Origin: Candidatus Bathyarchaeota archaeon
GTDB lineage: Archaea > Thermoproteota > Bathyarchaeia > TCS64
DNA: 41,807 nt
Reading direction: 5' to 3'
NCBI GenBank assembly: GCA_016783485.1
Contig: JADHWM010000011.1
Location: forward strand, 1-41,807
Below are positions 25,049 through 33,419 of the stretch, in pieces. Positions within the stretch are counted from its first letter, which is position 1. The number at the start of each line of letters is the position of its first letter. The notes under the pieces were generated by a model, which was not told the origin of the DNA, did no database searches, and saw only the letters and a list, made by a program, of their open reading frames with translations. The translations under genes were made by a program, and so were the position numbers.

Positions 25049-26080
25049 ATGGAATCGGTCAAAGTCGTTTCTTACGGGATCGGGGTAATCGGGAGGCGCC
25101 TAGCGAGGCACCTGCTCACCAAGAAAGGCGTGGAGATCGTCGGAGCCATCGACATCAATCCAGCGATCGTCGGCAAGGATCTGGGGGAGGTTCTGGGCGT
25201 CGACAAGCTGGGGGTCGTCATCTCGAATGACACCGACGAGGTCCTGTCAACGACCAAGCCTGACATCGTCTGCCATACCACCATGTCCTACTTGAGGCAG
25301 ACATATGATCAGTTCACCCAGATCCTCAAGCACGGTGTGAACATCGTCTCCACCTGCGAGGAGCTGGCCTACCCCACAGCTACCGAGGAAGGGGGAGAGT
25401 ACGCCAAGAAGCTCGACAAGCTGGCCAAGGAGAGCGGAGGCACCCTTCTGGGAACGGGGATCAACCCTGGATTCTTGATGGACACTCTCCCTATCTTCCT
25501 GACCGGGGTCTGCACCAGGGTCGACGACATCTACATAACCCGGCAGATGGACGCCGCCACGCGCAGGGTCCCATTCCAGAAAAAGATCGGTGCGGGGCTC
25601 AGCGTAACGGAGTTCAAGGATAAGATCGCCACCCATGAGATCACAGGCCACGTCGGCCTCGAGCAGTCGATCCAGATGATCGCCGACGCCGTGGGCTGGG
25701 AGCTCGACGAGATCAAGGTGGACCAGGTCCAACCGGTGGTGCTCGAAAAGGATGTTGCTAGCGACGCCATCGAAGTCCCAAAGGGGCACAACGCAGGCTC
25801 GATGCAGATGGCCTACGGGATGAAGGGGGGAGAGGCCCTCATCACCATGGACTTCAAAGCCTACATCGGGGCCCCGGAGGAGTTCGACAGCGTCACCATC
25901 AGGGGGGAGCCCCCCATAAACGAGAAGACGTCGCCCTGCGTCCACGGGGACTTTGGCACCATAGCGATCACCGCTAACATGATACCTCAGGTGATCAACT
26001 CGGGTCCGGGCTTCAAGACCATGGTGGACCTGCCGCCGCCCCACGCGACCTCGGCCCACATGAGAAAGTACATCAAGTGA
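25049..26080 (+). CDS. 2,4-diaminopentanoate dehydrogenase-like NAD(P) oxidoreductase
   Basis: A 343-aa enzyme with an N-terminal dihydrodipicolinate-reductase-type Rossmann domain (SYGIGVIGRRLARHL near residue 8, DIVCHTTMSYL, NIVSTCEELAYP) and a C-terminal domain of the 2,4-diaminopentanoate dehydrogenase type, with GTGINPGFLMDTLP near residue 135 and PVVLEKDVAS. That family acts in ornithine fermentation, oxidatively deaminating 2,4-diaminopentanoate. The other ornithine-fermentation genes (oraSE, ortAB) are absent here, so the substrate may differ. It has its own TATA box and ribosome-binding site and ends in a clear hairpin terminator. Confidence 0.75.
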   Translation: MESVKVVSYGIGVIGRRLARHLLTKKGVEIVGAIDINPAIVGKDLGEVLGVDKLGVVISNDTDEVLSTTKPDIVCHTTMSYLRQTYDQFTQILKHGVNIVSTCEELAYPTATEEGGEYAKKLDKLAKESGGTLLGTGINPGFLMDTLPIFLTGVCTRVDDIYITRQMDAATRRVPFQKKIGAGLSVTEFKDKIATHEITGHVGLEQSIQMIADAVGWELDEIKVDQVQPVVLEKDVASDAIEVPKGHNAGSMQMAYGMKGGEALITMDFKAYIGAPEEFDSVTIRGEPPINEKTSPCVHGDFGTIAITANMIPQVINSGPGFKTMVDLPPPHATSAHMRKYIK

Positions 26081-26082
26081 CA

Positions 26083-26113
26083 TCCCTCCCTCATGGAGGG
26101 ACCATCATTTTTT
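26083..26113 (+). terminator. hairpin plus T-run terminator
   Basis: TCCCTCC (26083-26089) pairs with GGAGGGA (26095-26101) around a 5-nt loop, and six T follow at 26108-26113, directly after the stop codon at 26080. Confidence 0.7.
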
Positions 26114-26152
26114 CCCAATGTTTTAGTCCTAGAAATTAACATATAGACCGGG

Positions 26153-28243
26153 TTGACTGAGCGGGTCCTGGTCGTCTGCGAGAAGCCCACGGCAGCGAGC
26201 AGAGTAGCCCAGGCCCTCGACGACGACGGGGCGCCCGAGAGCTTCTCGGAGCGTGGGGTGCCTTATCACGTCGCTCGGCGCGGGAAGCTTGACCTCATCG
26301 TCGTCTCGGCCCTAGGGCATCTGTTCTTCGTTGCCCAGAAAGGGGGGAAATGGACGTACCCAATCTTCGATTACGAGTGGGTGCCCTCTCACGTGGCGGA
26401 TAAGAAGATGGCGAGGACGAGGCGCTTCGTGGAGGTGATCGGGAAGCTCTCGCTGGGTGTGGGGGGCTACGTGAGCGCCTGCGACTACGACATGGAGGGG
26501 AGCCTCATCGGCTACATGATCCTGCGTCACGTCTGCGGAGAGGAGAGCGTCGCGAAGGCCAGGAGAATGAGGTTCTCCACCCTCACTGATCGGGATCTCA
26601 ACCATGCCTGGGATGAGATGTCCGATTCTCTCGACTTCCCTCTCATCGAGGCCGGTCGAATCCGTCACGAGGTGGACTGGCTCTTCGGGATCAATCTAAC
26701 ACGAGCCCTCACGTTGGCAGTGAAGAACGCCACGGGCTTCTACAAGGTCCTAAGCGTAGGGAGGGTGCAGGGGCCAACTCTGAACTTCATCAAGGAGAGG
26801 GAGGTGGAGATCCAGACATTCGTCCCGACTCCTTTCTGGCTCATTAAGGCGGAGGTCCGACTAGGAAGAAAAAAGTTCGCTTTAGAGCACGAGGCGTCCC
26901 GGATCCACAGTGATTCCAAGGCGGAAAAGATCGTCGCAGAGTGCGAGGGGAAGGAGGGGGATTTGAAGGAACTCGAAACTGCGAGAACCGAGCTTCCCCC
27001 CCTCCCCCCCTTCAGCCTCGGGGACCTCCAGAGGGAGGCGTACTATAAGCTCCGCTACTCCCCCCGGACCACCCTCCGGGCCGCTGAGAGGCTCTACCTC
27101 GGGGCGCTGATAAGCTATCCCCGTACGTCAAGCCAGAGGCTCCCCCCCTCCATCGACCTGAGACGGATACTTGAGGGGCTCAGAGAGCAGAAGGGATACG
27201 CCGATTTCGCATCGAGGCTCCTGGGGAAATCCTCGCTGAGGCCTTGGCAGGGGAAGAAAGATGATCCCGCCCACCCCGCTATACACCCGACGGGGAAGAA
27301 ACCAGGCAGGCTGGAGAAGGTGGATGCCAGGGTCTATGATTTGATCTGCCGGAGGTTTATGGCCTCCCTGGAACGTTCAGCTGTCAGGGAGAGCACGCGG
27401 GCAACCGTTGATGTAAACGGGCACGTCTTTCATCTCAAAGGCTCTAGGCTCGTGGAAGAGGGCTGGACCGAGGTCTATGGACCATATTTCAGGGATAATG
27501 GGGTAGTCTTACCTGCCCTCAAGATCGGTCGAAAAATACCGATCAGGAAGGTTGAAGCGCCTCGGAGGCTGACGAGACCCCCCCCAAGGCTCAACCCGGG
27601 CAGCCTACTCGCTCTCATGGAGCGCGAGGGAATCGGGACCAAGGCGACCCGCTCCGACATCATCGACACCATGTTCAAACGGGGCTACGTCGACGGCAGG
27701 GAGATCGGCGTCACCGATCTGGGGCTCACCGTCGTGGAATCCCTCGATAGGATCGTTCCTGAGATCCTCTCCGTGGGGATGACCCGGAAGCTCGAGGAGG
27801 ACATTGAGGGTATCCGGACGGGGGAGACGAATGCTGATGCCGTTGTCGAGGAGGCGATAAGAGTCCTTGGACCCGCCCTATCGGGGTTCAAGCTGAACGA
27901 GGAGAGCATCGGAACCGCGATCAACGAGGCGCTCCTCAGGGCTTCGAGGAAGGGCGTCACGCTGGGGGCTTGCCCTGTCTGCGAGACGGGAGAGATTCAG
28001 ATCATCACGAGCAAGCAGACCGGAAAGCGGTTTGCGGGCTGCACCAATTACTTCCAGGGATCGTGTGATGCGAGTTACCCGCTACCCCAGAAGGGGAAGA
28101 TCCAAGCGACGGGCAGGAAGTGTTCGGTGTGTGGTGCTCCCCGGATCACGGTGCTCAGGCGACGTAGGCGTCCTTGGGATCTGTGCATCAACATTGGCTG
28201 CCCCAGCAAGAAGAAGGAGAACCCGGCTGATGGCCAGATGTAG
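26153..28243 (+). CDS. topA: archaeal DNA topoisomerase I (type IA)
   Basis: A 696-aa type IA topoisomerase that relaxes negative supercoils by single-strand passage. The Toprim domain has Glu10 in VVCEKPTAA and Asp111, Asp113 and Glu115 in CDYDMEGSLIG. The catalytic Tyr322 is in ALISYPRTSSQRLPP, and the gate segment is LMEREGIGTKATRSDIID. Two C-terminal zinc ribbons follow, CPVC..CTNYFQGSC and CSVC..CINIGCP, separated by a basic stretch. The start is TTG; no ATG lies near. The final 14 bp overlap the start of a small zinc-ribbon gene, so the two are translationally linked. Confidence 0.95.
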   Translation: MTERVLVVCEKPTAASRVAQALDDDGAPESFSERGVPYHVARRGKLDLIVVSALGHLFFVAQKGGKWTYPIFDYEWVPSHVADKKMARTRRFVEVIGKLSLGVGGYVSACDYDMEGSLIGYMILRHVCGEESVAKARRMRFSTLTDRDLNHAWDEMSDSLDFPLIEAGRIRHEVDWLFGINLTRALTLAVKNATGFYKVLSVGRVQGPTLNFIKEREVEIQTFVPTPFWLIKAEVRLGRKKFALEHEASRIHSDSKAEKIVAECEGKEGDLKELETARTELPPLPPFSLGDLQREAYYKLRYSPRTTLRAAERLYLGALISYPRTSSQRLPPSIDLRRILEGLREQKGYADFASRLLGKSSLRPWQGKKDDPAHPAIHPTGKKPGRLEKVDARVYDLICRRFMASLERSAVRESTRATVDVNGHVFHLKGSRLVEEGWTEVYGPYFRDNGVVLPALKIGRKIPIRKVEAPRRLTRPPPRLNPGSLLALMEREGIGTKATRSDIIDTMFKRGYVDGREIGVTDLGLTVVESLDRIVPEILSVGMTRKLEEDIEGIRTGETNADAVVEEAIRVLGPALSGFKLNEESIGTAINEALLRASRKGVTLGACPVCETGEIQIITSKQTGKRFAGCTNYFQGSCDASYPLPQKGKIQATGRKCSVCGAPRITVLRRRRRPWDLCINIGCPSKKKENPADGQM

Positions 28244-28475
28244 TCTCTGTCACAGGGAGGGCTCCGAGGGGGGTTACTGTGGATATCACCGGGATGCCCA
28301 TGCGAACCTCGTTGCGGCCTATGAGGCGTGGAGAAAATCCACCGAGCTCAGTTGGAACGCGTTTTTGGAGGAGGTCATCCAGACGAAGGAGGTCGGGGGA
28401 TGGGCCAGGGACGTTGCTCATGATCTCCTCTCCAATGATCAATGGGGGAATAAATCCTCCAACAACTTTCCATGA
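28230..28475 (+). CDS. small zinc-ribbon protein overlapping topA
   Basis: An 81-aa protein starting at the ATG inside the last codons of topA, in another frame. It begins MARCSLCHREGSEGGYCGYH, which gives C-x2-C then C-x2-H, a compact zinc knuckle. A helical part follows (LVAAYEAWRKSTELSWNAFL), with a predicted helix to about residue 68. The shape resembles small archaeal zinc proteins of unknown role that tend to sit beside information-processing genes. The overlap with topA suggests coupled translation and a possible link to DNA topology or repair, which is inference only. Confidence 0.72.
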   Translation: MARCSLCHREGSEGGYCGYHRDAHANLVAAYEAWRKSTELSWNAFLEEVIQTKEVGGWARDVAHDLLSNDQWGNKSSNNFP

Positions 28476-28670
28476 TACAAAAGGATTCGGATACTTTTTT
28501 TCGGAGTGGAAAGGCGTTCGTGGTCTTTATGATGAATGTTGCTCCACCGCGTGGTGTTTCGTCATGATCGAGGCTGTAGACCATGTGGAGATCATGCGCG
28601 CGCATATATTGGAACAGCCGTTCCATGGCTAACCTGATATTCCTGAAACATAGATGAAGTATTGGTAACT

Positions 28671-29981
28671 ATGTTACATTCGAATAATCGAAAGTATGCG
28701 ACTGCTTTAATTTTAATGATGTTTTTCTCTGTAACAACTGTTCTGGGTGCTGGGATGGGTGGTGGCTCAGGTTCATCGGGACCCCCGGATCCACCCGGTG
28801 ATGCAAATAGAGTTAACAGGTCTGATACTGTGCCCAGTGGCTTTGCCTATAGGTATAATGCCTCCGGGCCCCAGGTATTCCAGTTCAGGAATATGACCAT
28901 GCAGTTCTACGCTAATAGGCAGATGGAGATGAACATATCCGGTGAATCCGGTCTACGGCTTCATTATCTGGATATGCAGCTTCAACTGCAAAACAGCCTC
29001 ACGCTACACGTCAATGCACGTCTAGGACCCCCTGAGGGTATCGAGCCCCCACGTGACGGCGTATACCACTATCTAGAGATTGAGCCCAATAATACCGAGG
29101 GGATCAAGGCAAGAATGCGGCTTTTTATCGATGAAGCGGAGATGCAGGGTCTGACCAATAGGAGTGTCAACAGGCATCAACTCCGCTGGTGTTACTGGAA
29201 TGGCAGCGAGTGGGCTCCAGTCCACAGCTGGATGGATGAGGAGGGCTTCCTCGTCTGCGATACGAATCATTTCAGCTCCTGGACTGTAAGGGAGATGAAA
29301 GACCCCCCTTCGATGCCTACACCTAATATCCCTGGCGTACATGAACACGCCAAAGCCTACAATTACAGCCACATGATCCCCCATGGCTTCCAGTGGACCA
29401 CCCGCGAAAATGAGGGTCTGATGTTCGCCTTCAAGAACATGAACATGCTGCTAAACTGCACAAGGAACATGGAGATGAATATCACGGCAGGCGACGACAT
29501 AGTTGAGAGACTCTTCCGATTACAGTTGAACCCCGAAGAACCAGTGCAACTCCGTATGAACCTCCAGTTGAATCCAATGGTCAGCGTTGAGGCACCTGAG
29601 AAGGGTATAGGCTTCTACGCTGAGATAGAGTCCAATGGGACTGGACCCCTGGATGCCAAGCTGGGACTCCACGTGGATGCTGGAATGCTGCAACAGAAGC
29701 TCAACAGGGAAGTGAATGCCTCCCAGCTCCGGTGGGCCTACTGGAATGGCGTCTCATGGCAGGCTGTGGACTCTACTCTGGATGACGAAAGTGTACTGGA
29801 GTGTGAGACAGACCACTTCTCCACGTGGACAATCCTAGAGGTAGCTCAGGAGACCGGTGACGATACGCCTGATGATACAGATGATGAGAAACAGTGGGTT
29901 ATACCCGGCTTCCCTTACGCCTCGGTAGTAATCGGGGTACTCTTGGCAACACTAATCGCATACATGTTCAGGGACAAGTAG
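28671..29981 (+). CDS. secreted, membrane-anchored protein with a tandem duplicated domain
   Basis: A 436-aa protein with an N-terminal signal peptide (about residues 1-26) and a C-terminal anchor (VVIGVLLATLIAYMF) before a short basic end. After a Gly/Ser/Pro linker, two homologous modules of about 160-170 residues follow. Each contains an asparagine- and methionine-rich strand block (FRNMTMQFYANRQMEMNI and FKNMNMLLNCTRNMEMNI), then a QLRW-x-YWNG-x-W segment, and closes with HFSSWTV or HFSTWTI. Several N-x-S/T sites suit archaeal N-glycosylation. An acidic Asp/Thr stretch precedes the anchor. The function is unknown; it is probably displayed on the cell surface. I chose the ATG at 28671 over a TTG nine bases earlier. 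Confidence 0.75.
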   Translation: MLHSNNRKYATALILMMFFSVTTVLGAGMGGGSGSSGPPDPPGDANRVNRSDTVPSGFAYRYNASGPQVFQFRNMTMQFYANRQMEMNISGESGLRLHYLDMQLQLQNSLTLHVNARLGPPEGIEPPRDGVYHYLEIEPNNTEGIKARMRLFIDEAEMQGLTNRSVNRHQLRWCYWNGSEWAPVHSWMDEEGFLVCDTNHFSSWTVREMKDPPSMPTPNIPGVHEHAKAYNYSHMIPHGFQWTTRENEGLMFAFKNMNMLLNCTRNMEMNITAGDDIVERLFRLQLNPEEPVQLRMNLQLNPMVSVEAPEKGIGFYAEIESNGTGPLDAKLGLHVDAGMLQQKLNREVNASQLRWAYWNGVSWQAVDSTLDDESVLECETDHFSTWTILEVAQETGDDTPDDTDDEKQWVIPGFPYASVVIGVLLATLIAYMFRDK

Positions 29982-30133
29982 TTCCCCTTTTTTACGCGCG
30001 CGAGTCAAGATCTCTCAGCACCCCCGGGCCTTGGGGGCCACGAAGGGGGGCGAGATGAAGGACTCTAACGGGGTTTCAATTGAGCTCAGGCAGTGGTGAC
30101 CCCCGCTAAGGTTTCCCCTTTTATCTCCAGAAC

Positions 30134-30544
30134 TTATTCCAGATCTTCCTTCATGATCTCCCAGCGGCTGGAACGTCCGTCTCTGATCCATCCTCCCCCT
30201 AAGGTGCGGATGGCCTCGTTGATGGGGCCCCATAGGTCGCCGAGGAACTTTTTGGGGCTCACCGATACCATATCATCCCCCTCCTCGACATCAACTAGAG
30301 TGAGGTCCACGCCCGCTGCGACCAGCCTCTCCTGTATTCCACCCTGTGCCAAGACAGGCATAGCAGGGACTACCTGAGCCAGAGGCGGTGCCTGGATCCC
30401 AGTAGCGGATTTACCCACCGAGATAACTACGCCCATTTTTGCCCCACAGTCGGGGCACGTGATCCATGTGATGTTGGAGTCTTCTCTGTCGGACAACTTT
30501 GGCTCCCTCCTCATATTGGTGTCTGGAACTCTTAAAAGTTGCAT
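30134..30544 (-). CDS. hypothetical protein with a single C-x2-C zinc-knuckle half
   Basis: A 136-aa unrecognised soluble protein with CPDCGAKMG near residue 30, a low-complexity Ala/Pro/Gln linker, then a small globular end with LGDLWGPINEAIRTLGGGW and SSRWEIMKE. Only two cysteines are present, so a zinc site would need a partner. The start is uncertain. The ATG at 30544 is the longest, ATG 30514 is next, and a TTG at 30496 behind a GGAGGG ribosome-binding site would suit the TTTTAAG box near 30533. The 18-bp palindrome lies 25 bp upstream of the longest start. Confidence 0.6.
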   Translation of the reverse strand: MQLLRVPDTNMRREPKLSDREDSNITWITCPDCGAKMGVVISVGKSATGIQAPPLAQVVPAMPVLAQGGIQERLVAAGVDLTLVDVEEGDDMVSVSPKKFLGDLWGPINEAIRTLGGGWIRDGRSSRWEIMKEDLE

Positions 30545-30568
30545 TGTTAGCGGGAAATGCCTTCTTTT

Positions 30569-30586
30569 GTCTCATGTTTATGGGAC
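30569..30586. promoter_or_regulatory. 18-bp imperfect palindrome, copy 3 of 5
   Basis: The core GTCTCATGTTTATGGGAC is preceded by TTTT and followed by ATAATC. Seven base pairs form if G-T is allowed. It lies between the divergent zinc-knuckle gene (start 30544) and the zinc-finger gene (start 30710). Confidence 0.65.
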
Positions 30587-30709
30587 ATAATCAGGCTTCC
30601 CCCTCCAAAGTGGCTCTTATTCATGCGTAGCGACGAAATTCTTTTAGGGAAAAGTGTATTAATCAGTTAGGAGAGACTAAGAAGCGAAGGCATTCTTTTG
30701 TCAGTCCAG

Positions 30710-30862
30710 ATGGAAAGGTATCAGTGCCCATACTGTGATAGGCAGGCTGCGAGCCCGGGAGGGGTACGATTCCACGTCAAGCTTGATCATCCTGACAAGT
30801 TCGACGAGTTCAACGAGATGCACTACCCAGAGATGGCCGAGAGATTCAAGCTGAAACTATAA
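30710..30862 (+). CDS. 50-aa C2H2-type zinc-finger miniprotein
   Basis: A very short gene (MERYQCPYCDRQAASPGGVR, then FHVKLDHPDKF) with C-x2-C followed after 12 residues by H-x4-H, a classical C2H2 finger layout with the hydrophobic residues in place. A short acidic and basic tail (EMHYPEMAERFKLKL) follows. It starts with ATG, stops with TAA, and has an AT-rich stretch (GTATTAATC) about 50 bp upstream. Such single-finger proteins are frequent in archaea and may bind DNA or RNA. It is below usual gene-calling length, but composition and motif make it convincing. Confidence 0.75.
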   Translation: MERYQCPYCDRQAASPGGVRFHVKLDHPDKFDEFNEMHYPEMAERFKLKL

Positions 30863-30910
30863 AGACGGTATACAATGATGTCGTTCTGAGGCTACAGGGA
30901 CAGTTTTTCC

Positions 30911-30948
30911 GCCCATAATTTTGAAGGTATATATATTATAAGGCGTCG
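30911..30948 (+). repeat. 38-bp dispersed element, copy A
   Basis: This segment, with the core GAAGGTATATATATTATAAG and then GCGTCG, matches the reverse complement of 37403-37440 at 33 of 38 positions. It contains a TATA-like centre. It is followed at once by TGAAAAAACGTCG, whose close relative GTGTAAAAAACGTCG also occurs at 37337-37351. Confidence 0.55.
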
Positions 30949-30960
30949 TGAAAAAACGTC

Positions 30961-30979
30961 GAATATTCTTCGAATATTC
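30961..30979. repeat. two GAATATTC palindromes one helical turn apart
   Basis: CGAATATTC occurs at 30960-30968 and 30971-30979. Each holds the perfect palindrome GAATATTC, and the centres are 11 bp apart, so both would face the same side of the DNA. This suits a dimeric regulator binding cooperatively. The nearest gene downstream is the MBL hydrolase at 31157. Confidence 0.45.
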
Positions 30980-31156
30980 CGGTACAATCCATACGGGTTG
31001 CATGGGAAAGTAAATTTAGTGCCTTTCACGACTCCTGTTCGATGCTTCGATCCCTCCAATCAGCCAAAGAATGTGTCTATCTGGAAAACCGGGCTTTTCA
31101 GTTTTGAGGGATCGATTAATAGCTTACACGTTCTAATGCGTATCAAGGCTGATTGT

Positions 31157-31879
31157 ATGAAACTCACTGAGAATATCTACCTCGTCGGGGGATATGGTTA
31201 CGGTTACTCTGCCGTGGGGGACTGCAACATCTACATGATCGACTGCGGGGGGAGCCTCTCGATAGTCGACACGGGCGGAGGGAAGGGCGTGCCCCAGATC
31301 ATCGGCAACATCGAGAGGATGGGATTCGACGCCGATGACTTGGAGGTCGCGTTCATATCCCACTGCCATTTCGACCACATCGGCGGCAACAAAGGCTTCA
31401 AGGAGGCGACAGGGTGCCTTATAGCCGCCCACGAAGCCGAGAAAGAAGAACTAGAGGGACTGGGAGAGCTCACCCTTTACTCGATGGGGCTGGAGAGGGG
31501 CCTTAGTTTTGAGCCCGTGGAAGTCGACACCGTCTTGAGGGGCGGAGAGAGCGTCGAGGTCGGAAGCGTCGCGTTCCAGGTCGTGCATACCCCGGGCCAC
31601 TCTCCCGGGGGAATCTCCCTTCTGATTGAAGACGGGGGTTCGCGATGCCTTTTCCCGGGGGACACCGCCTCCGCCCTAGGCAAGCTGGGGTTCATCAACG
31701 GTCCCGGCTTCGTCCTGCCGGAGTGGAAGTCCTCCATCAAGGAGATGATGGCCCTTGAGCCCGACATGATGTTTCCTGGGCACGGAACATTCGTCCTCTC
31801 CGGGGCGATGGAGCACCTCGCTGTCTACGACGAGAAGCTGAATTCTCCCTGGGTCAACATAGTGACCTCCGTGGGCTGA
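31157..31879 (+). CDS. metallo-beta-lactamase-fold hydrolase
   Basis: A 240-aa MBL-fold protein with a full metal set: SHCHFDH (His69, His71, Asp73, His74), PGHSPGG (His147), the bridging Asp169 in FPGDT, and PGHG (His209). The family is broad (thioesterases such as glyoxalase II, lactonases, phosphodiesterases, flavodiiron-like). The short length without a beta-CASP domain suits a small-molecule thioester or ester hydrolase. The frame is open far upstream, but the ATG at 31157 gives a standard N-terminus (MKLTENIYLV) and lies about 40 bp after a TATA-like ATTAATAG. ATG 31136 is the alternative. Confidence 0.85.
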   Translation: MKLTENIYLVGGYGYGYSAVGDCNIYMIDCGGSLSIVDTGGGKGVPQIIGNIERMGFDADDLEVAFISHCHFDHIGGNKGFKEATGCLIAAHEAEKEELEGLGELTLYSMGLERGLSFEPVEVDTVLRGGESVEVGSVAFQVVHTPGHSPGGISLLIEDGGSRCLFPGDTASALGKLGFINGPGFVLPEWKSSIKEMMALEPDMMFPGHGTFVLSGAMEHLAVYDEKLNSPWVNIVTSVG

Positions 31880-31904
31880 ATGCCTCCGGCTCCCTCCTTA
31901 TTCC

Positions 31905-32408
31905 TTAAGGGGTGACAGGAATCCCGAGGATAGTGGGGGAGGATTTCTTTCTCCCGGATATCTTGAAACGGTACTTCTCCTCTTCGATCTCCAGGTTCCC
32001 GATTGTTGCCACGGTCTTGAGGGGGACCTCCTCGATATCGTCTTCGCTGGGGGGCTCCTCGTATTCACTATCAACATCTGGCTGAGGCTCTTCAGCCACG
32101 CTTCCCTCCTTCACATAATCCTCTATCTCTTGATTGAGTATCTTCTCCAGGATACCGTCTATACGCCTCCCCAGGACCTCAGAGAAAACATCGATCTCGT
32201 CCCCATTCAGAGGTCGGTTGAACATGGCGAGATTGCTTGCGTTGAGCCGGGATCGGGCGCTGCCGGCGATATAACCCATCAGGAAAAAGCGTTTCGACTC
32301 CTCAGGAATACCCAGTTCCATGAGTAGGACTGAATATTCTTGGGTTAGCGATTTATCAGGAAAGTCGTCGATCTGTAGCTCACACAGCCCTCTGAGTAGC
32401 ACATCCAT
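31905..32408 (-). CDS. hypothetical acidic protein
   Basis: A 167-aa protein with no recognised family. Residues 1-95 are helical (FFLMGYIAGSARSRLNASNL, RRIDGILEKIL). A strongly acidic, Pro-rich linker covers about residues 100-128, and a short strand-rich tail ends in TILGIPVTP. The layout of helical domain, acidic linker and small tail is seen in some replication-associated proteins, but no sequence signature supports that. It is divergent from nucS with 164 bp between, and convergent with the MBL gene. Confidence 0.6.
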   Translation of the reverse strand: MDVLLRGLCELQIDDFPDKSLTQEYSVLLMELGIPEESKRFFLMGYIAGSARSRLNASNLAMFNRPLNGDEIDVFSEVLGRRIDGILEKILNQEIEDYVKEGSVAEEPQPDVDSEYEEPPSEDDIEEVPLKTVATIGNLEIEEEKYRFKISGRKKSSPTILGIPVTP

Positions 32409-32531
32409 CGGGATCTAACCCCATTACCCGCCGTCGGGAGATAGATCTGTAATATTTATAGTGGTTATGTATCTCGGATTCATCTCTTCCCAGCTTTAAA
32501 ATGCTAATCTTTGATTGCTGAGCAATTTCCA

Positions 32532-32540
32532 TTAAATATA
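32532..32540 (+). promoter_or_regulatory. TATA box for nucS
   Basis: TTAAATATA lies about 37 bp before the ATG at 32573. A GGAGG ribosome-binding site (32560-32564) sits eight bases before that ATG, so an upstream GTG at 32546 is not the start. Confidence 0.55.
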
Positions 32541-32572
32541 GTGAAGTGTATAATCCGTTGGAGGCCCATAAC

Positions 32573-33352
32573 ATGAAAGCCAACAATCGGAAAAACATGA
32601 TACTGGGAGCCCCCACTGTAGCGGAGGCATACCAGGCCGTTGTTGGCGGGACCTCCAGACATAAGACTGTGATCGTCTCGGGGAACTGCTGGGTGGACTA
32701 CCAAGGCAGGGCCAGCTCGACCCTGGAGCCCGGGGAGAGGATAGTCATGTTGAAGCCAGATGGGTCGGCCCTCGTCCACCGTCCCACGAACTACGCCCCT
32801 GTGAACTGGCAGCCCCCGGGGTCCATCTTCAGGACCGCTATCAAGGACGATAATCTCTCTATCCGGGCCTTCAGGAGGAAGGAGAACGAGACCCTCGAGG
32901 TGACATTCGACAGGATAATAATGGTCGCCGTCTTGGACCTCCAGGACTCGGGGGAGTTCTACCTCCATGCGAGCGAGAAGGACATGCAGGAGGCGATCCT
33001 GTTCCAGCCCGATCTCCTCGAGGAGGGCTTCAGGCCCATCAAGGCCGAGAAGCCGGTGGAGCCAGGGTTCATAGACATCATGGGGGTGGACAATGACAAC
33101 GTCCTCACCATCGTGGAGATCAAGAGGAACCCGGCGACGAGCGAAGCGGTGCTCCAGCTCCAGAAGTACATGGATATCTTCAAGAACGATTCCACTATGA
33201 GGATCAGGGGGATACTCGTGGCGCCGGAGCTCGCCAGGGGCGCTCAGGGGCTCCTCGCGAAACTGGGGCTCGAGTTCAAGGCCCTGTCCCCCGAGGTCTG
33301 CTCAGAGGTGCTCAAAAGGAAGAGATCGAAGACGCTCAACGAATTCTTCTGA
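32573..33352 (+). CDS. nucS: endonuclease NucS/EndoMS
   Basis: A 259-aa nuclease with an N-terminal DNA-binding half-barrel (VIVSGNCWVDYQGRASS, with Trp40, Trp79 and the RPTNYAPVNWQPPG segment) and a C-terminal RecB-like catalytic domain. The catalytic residues Asp168 (GFIDIMG), Glu182 and Lys184 (VEIKR) match the Pyrococcus and actinobacterial enzymes. NucS cuts both strands at mismatches (non-MutSL mismatch repair), and the archaeal enzyme binds PCNA. The C-terminus KTLNEFF looks like the short PCNA-binding tail of the family. An own promoter and ribosome-binding site are present. Confidence 0.95.
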   Translation: MKANNRKNMILGAPTVAEAYQAVVGGTSRHKTVIVSGNCWVDYQGRASSTLEPGERIVMLKPDGSALVHRPTNYAPVNWQPPGSIFRTAIKDDNLSIRAFRRKENETLEVTFDRIIMVAVLDLQDSGEFYLHASEKDMQEAILFQPDLLEEGFRPIKAEKPVEPGFIDIMGVDNDNVLTIVEIKRNPATSEAVLQLQKYMDIFKNDSTMRIRGILVAPELARGAQGLLAKLGLEFKALSPEVCSEVLKRKRSKTLNEFF

Positions 33353-33419
33353 GTCCCTGCATCCCCATTGAGAAACGTGATAAATGAGGCGAGGAGATAG
33401 GTCCCCAAGGGTGAACTGA

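Noticed and set aside
25247-26083. Minus-strand open frame of 278 codons opposite the dehydrogenase gene
   Set aside because: No recognisable protein features; the plus-strand gene has motifs, promoter and terminator.
28594-28605. Perfect palindrome ATGCGCGCGCAT and other GCGCGC runs between genes (near 130, 1285, 29996)
   Set aside because: Short, variable context, no consistent position relative to genes; likely chance or composition.
29998-30060. CCCCCGGGCCTTGGGGG hairpin as a structured RNA
   Set aside because: Only one short GC stem, no conserved motif or T-run directly after it.
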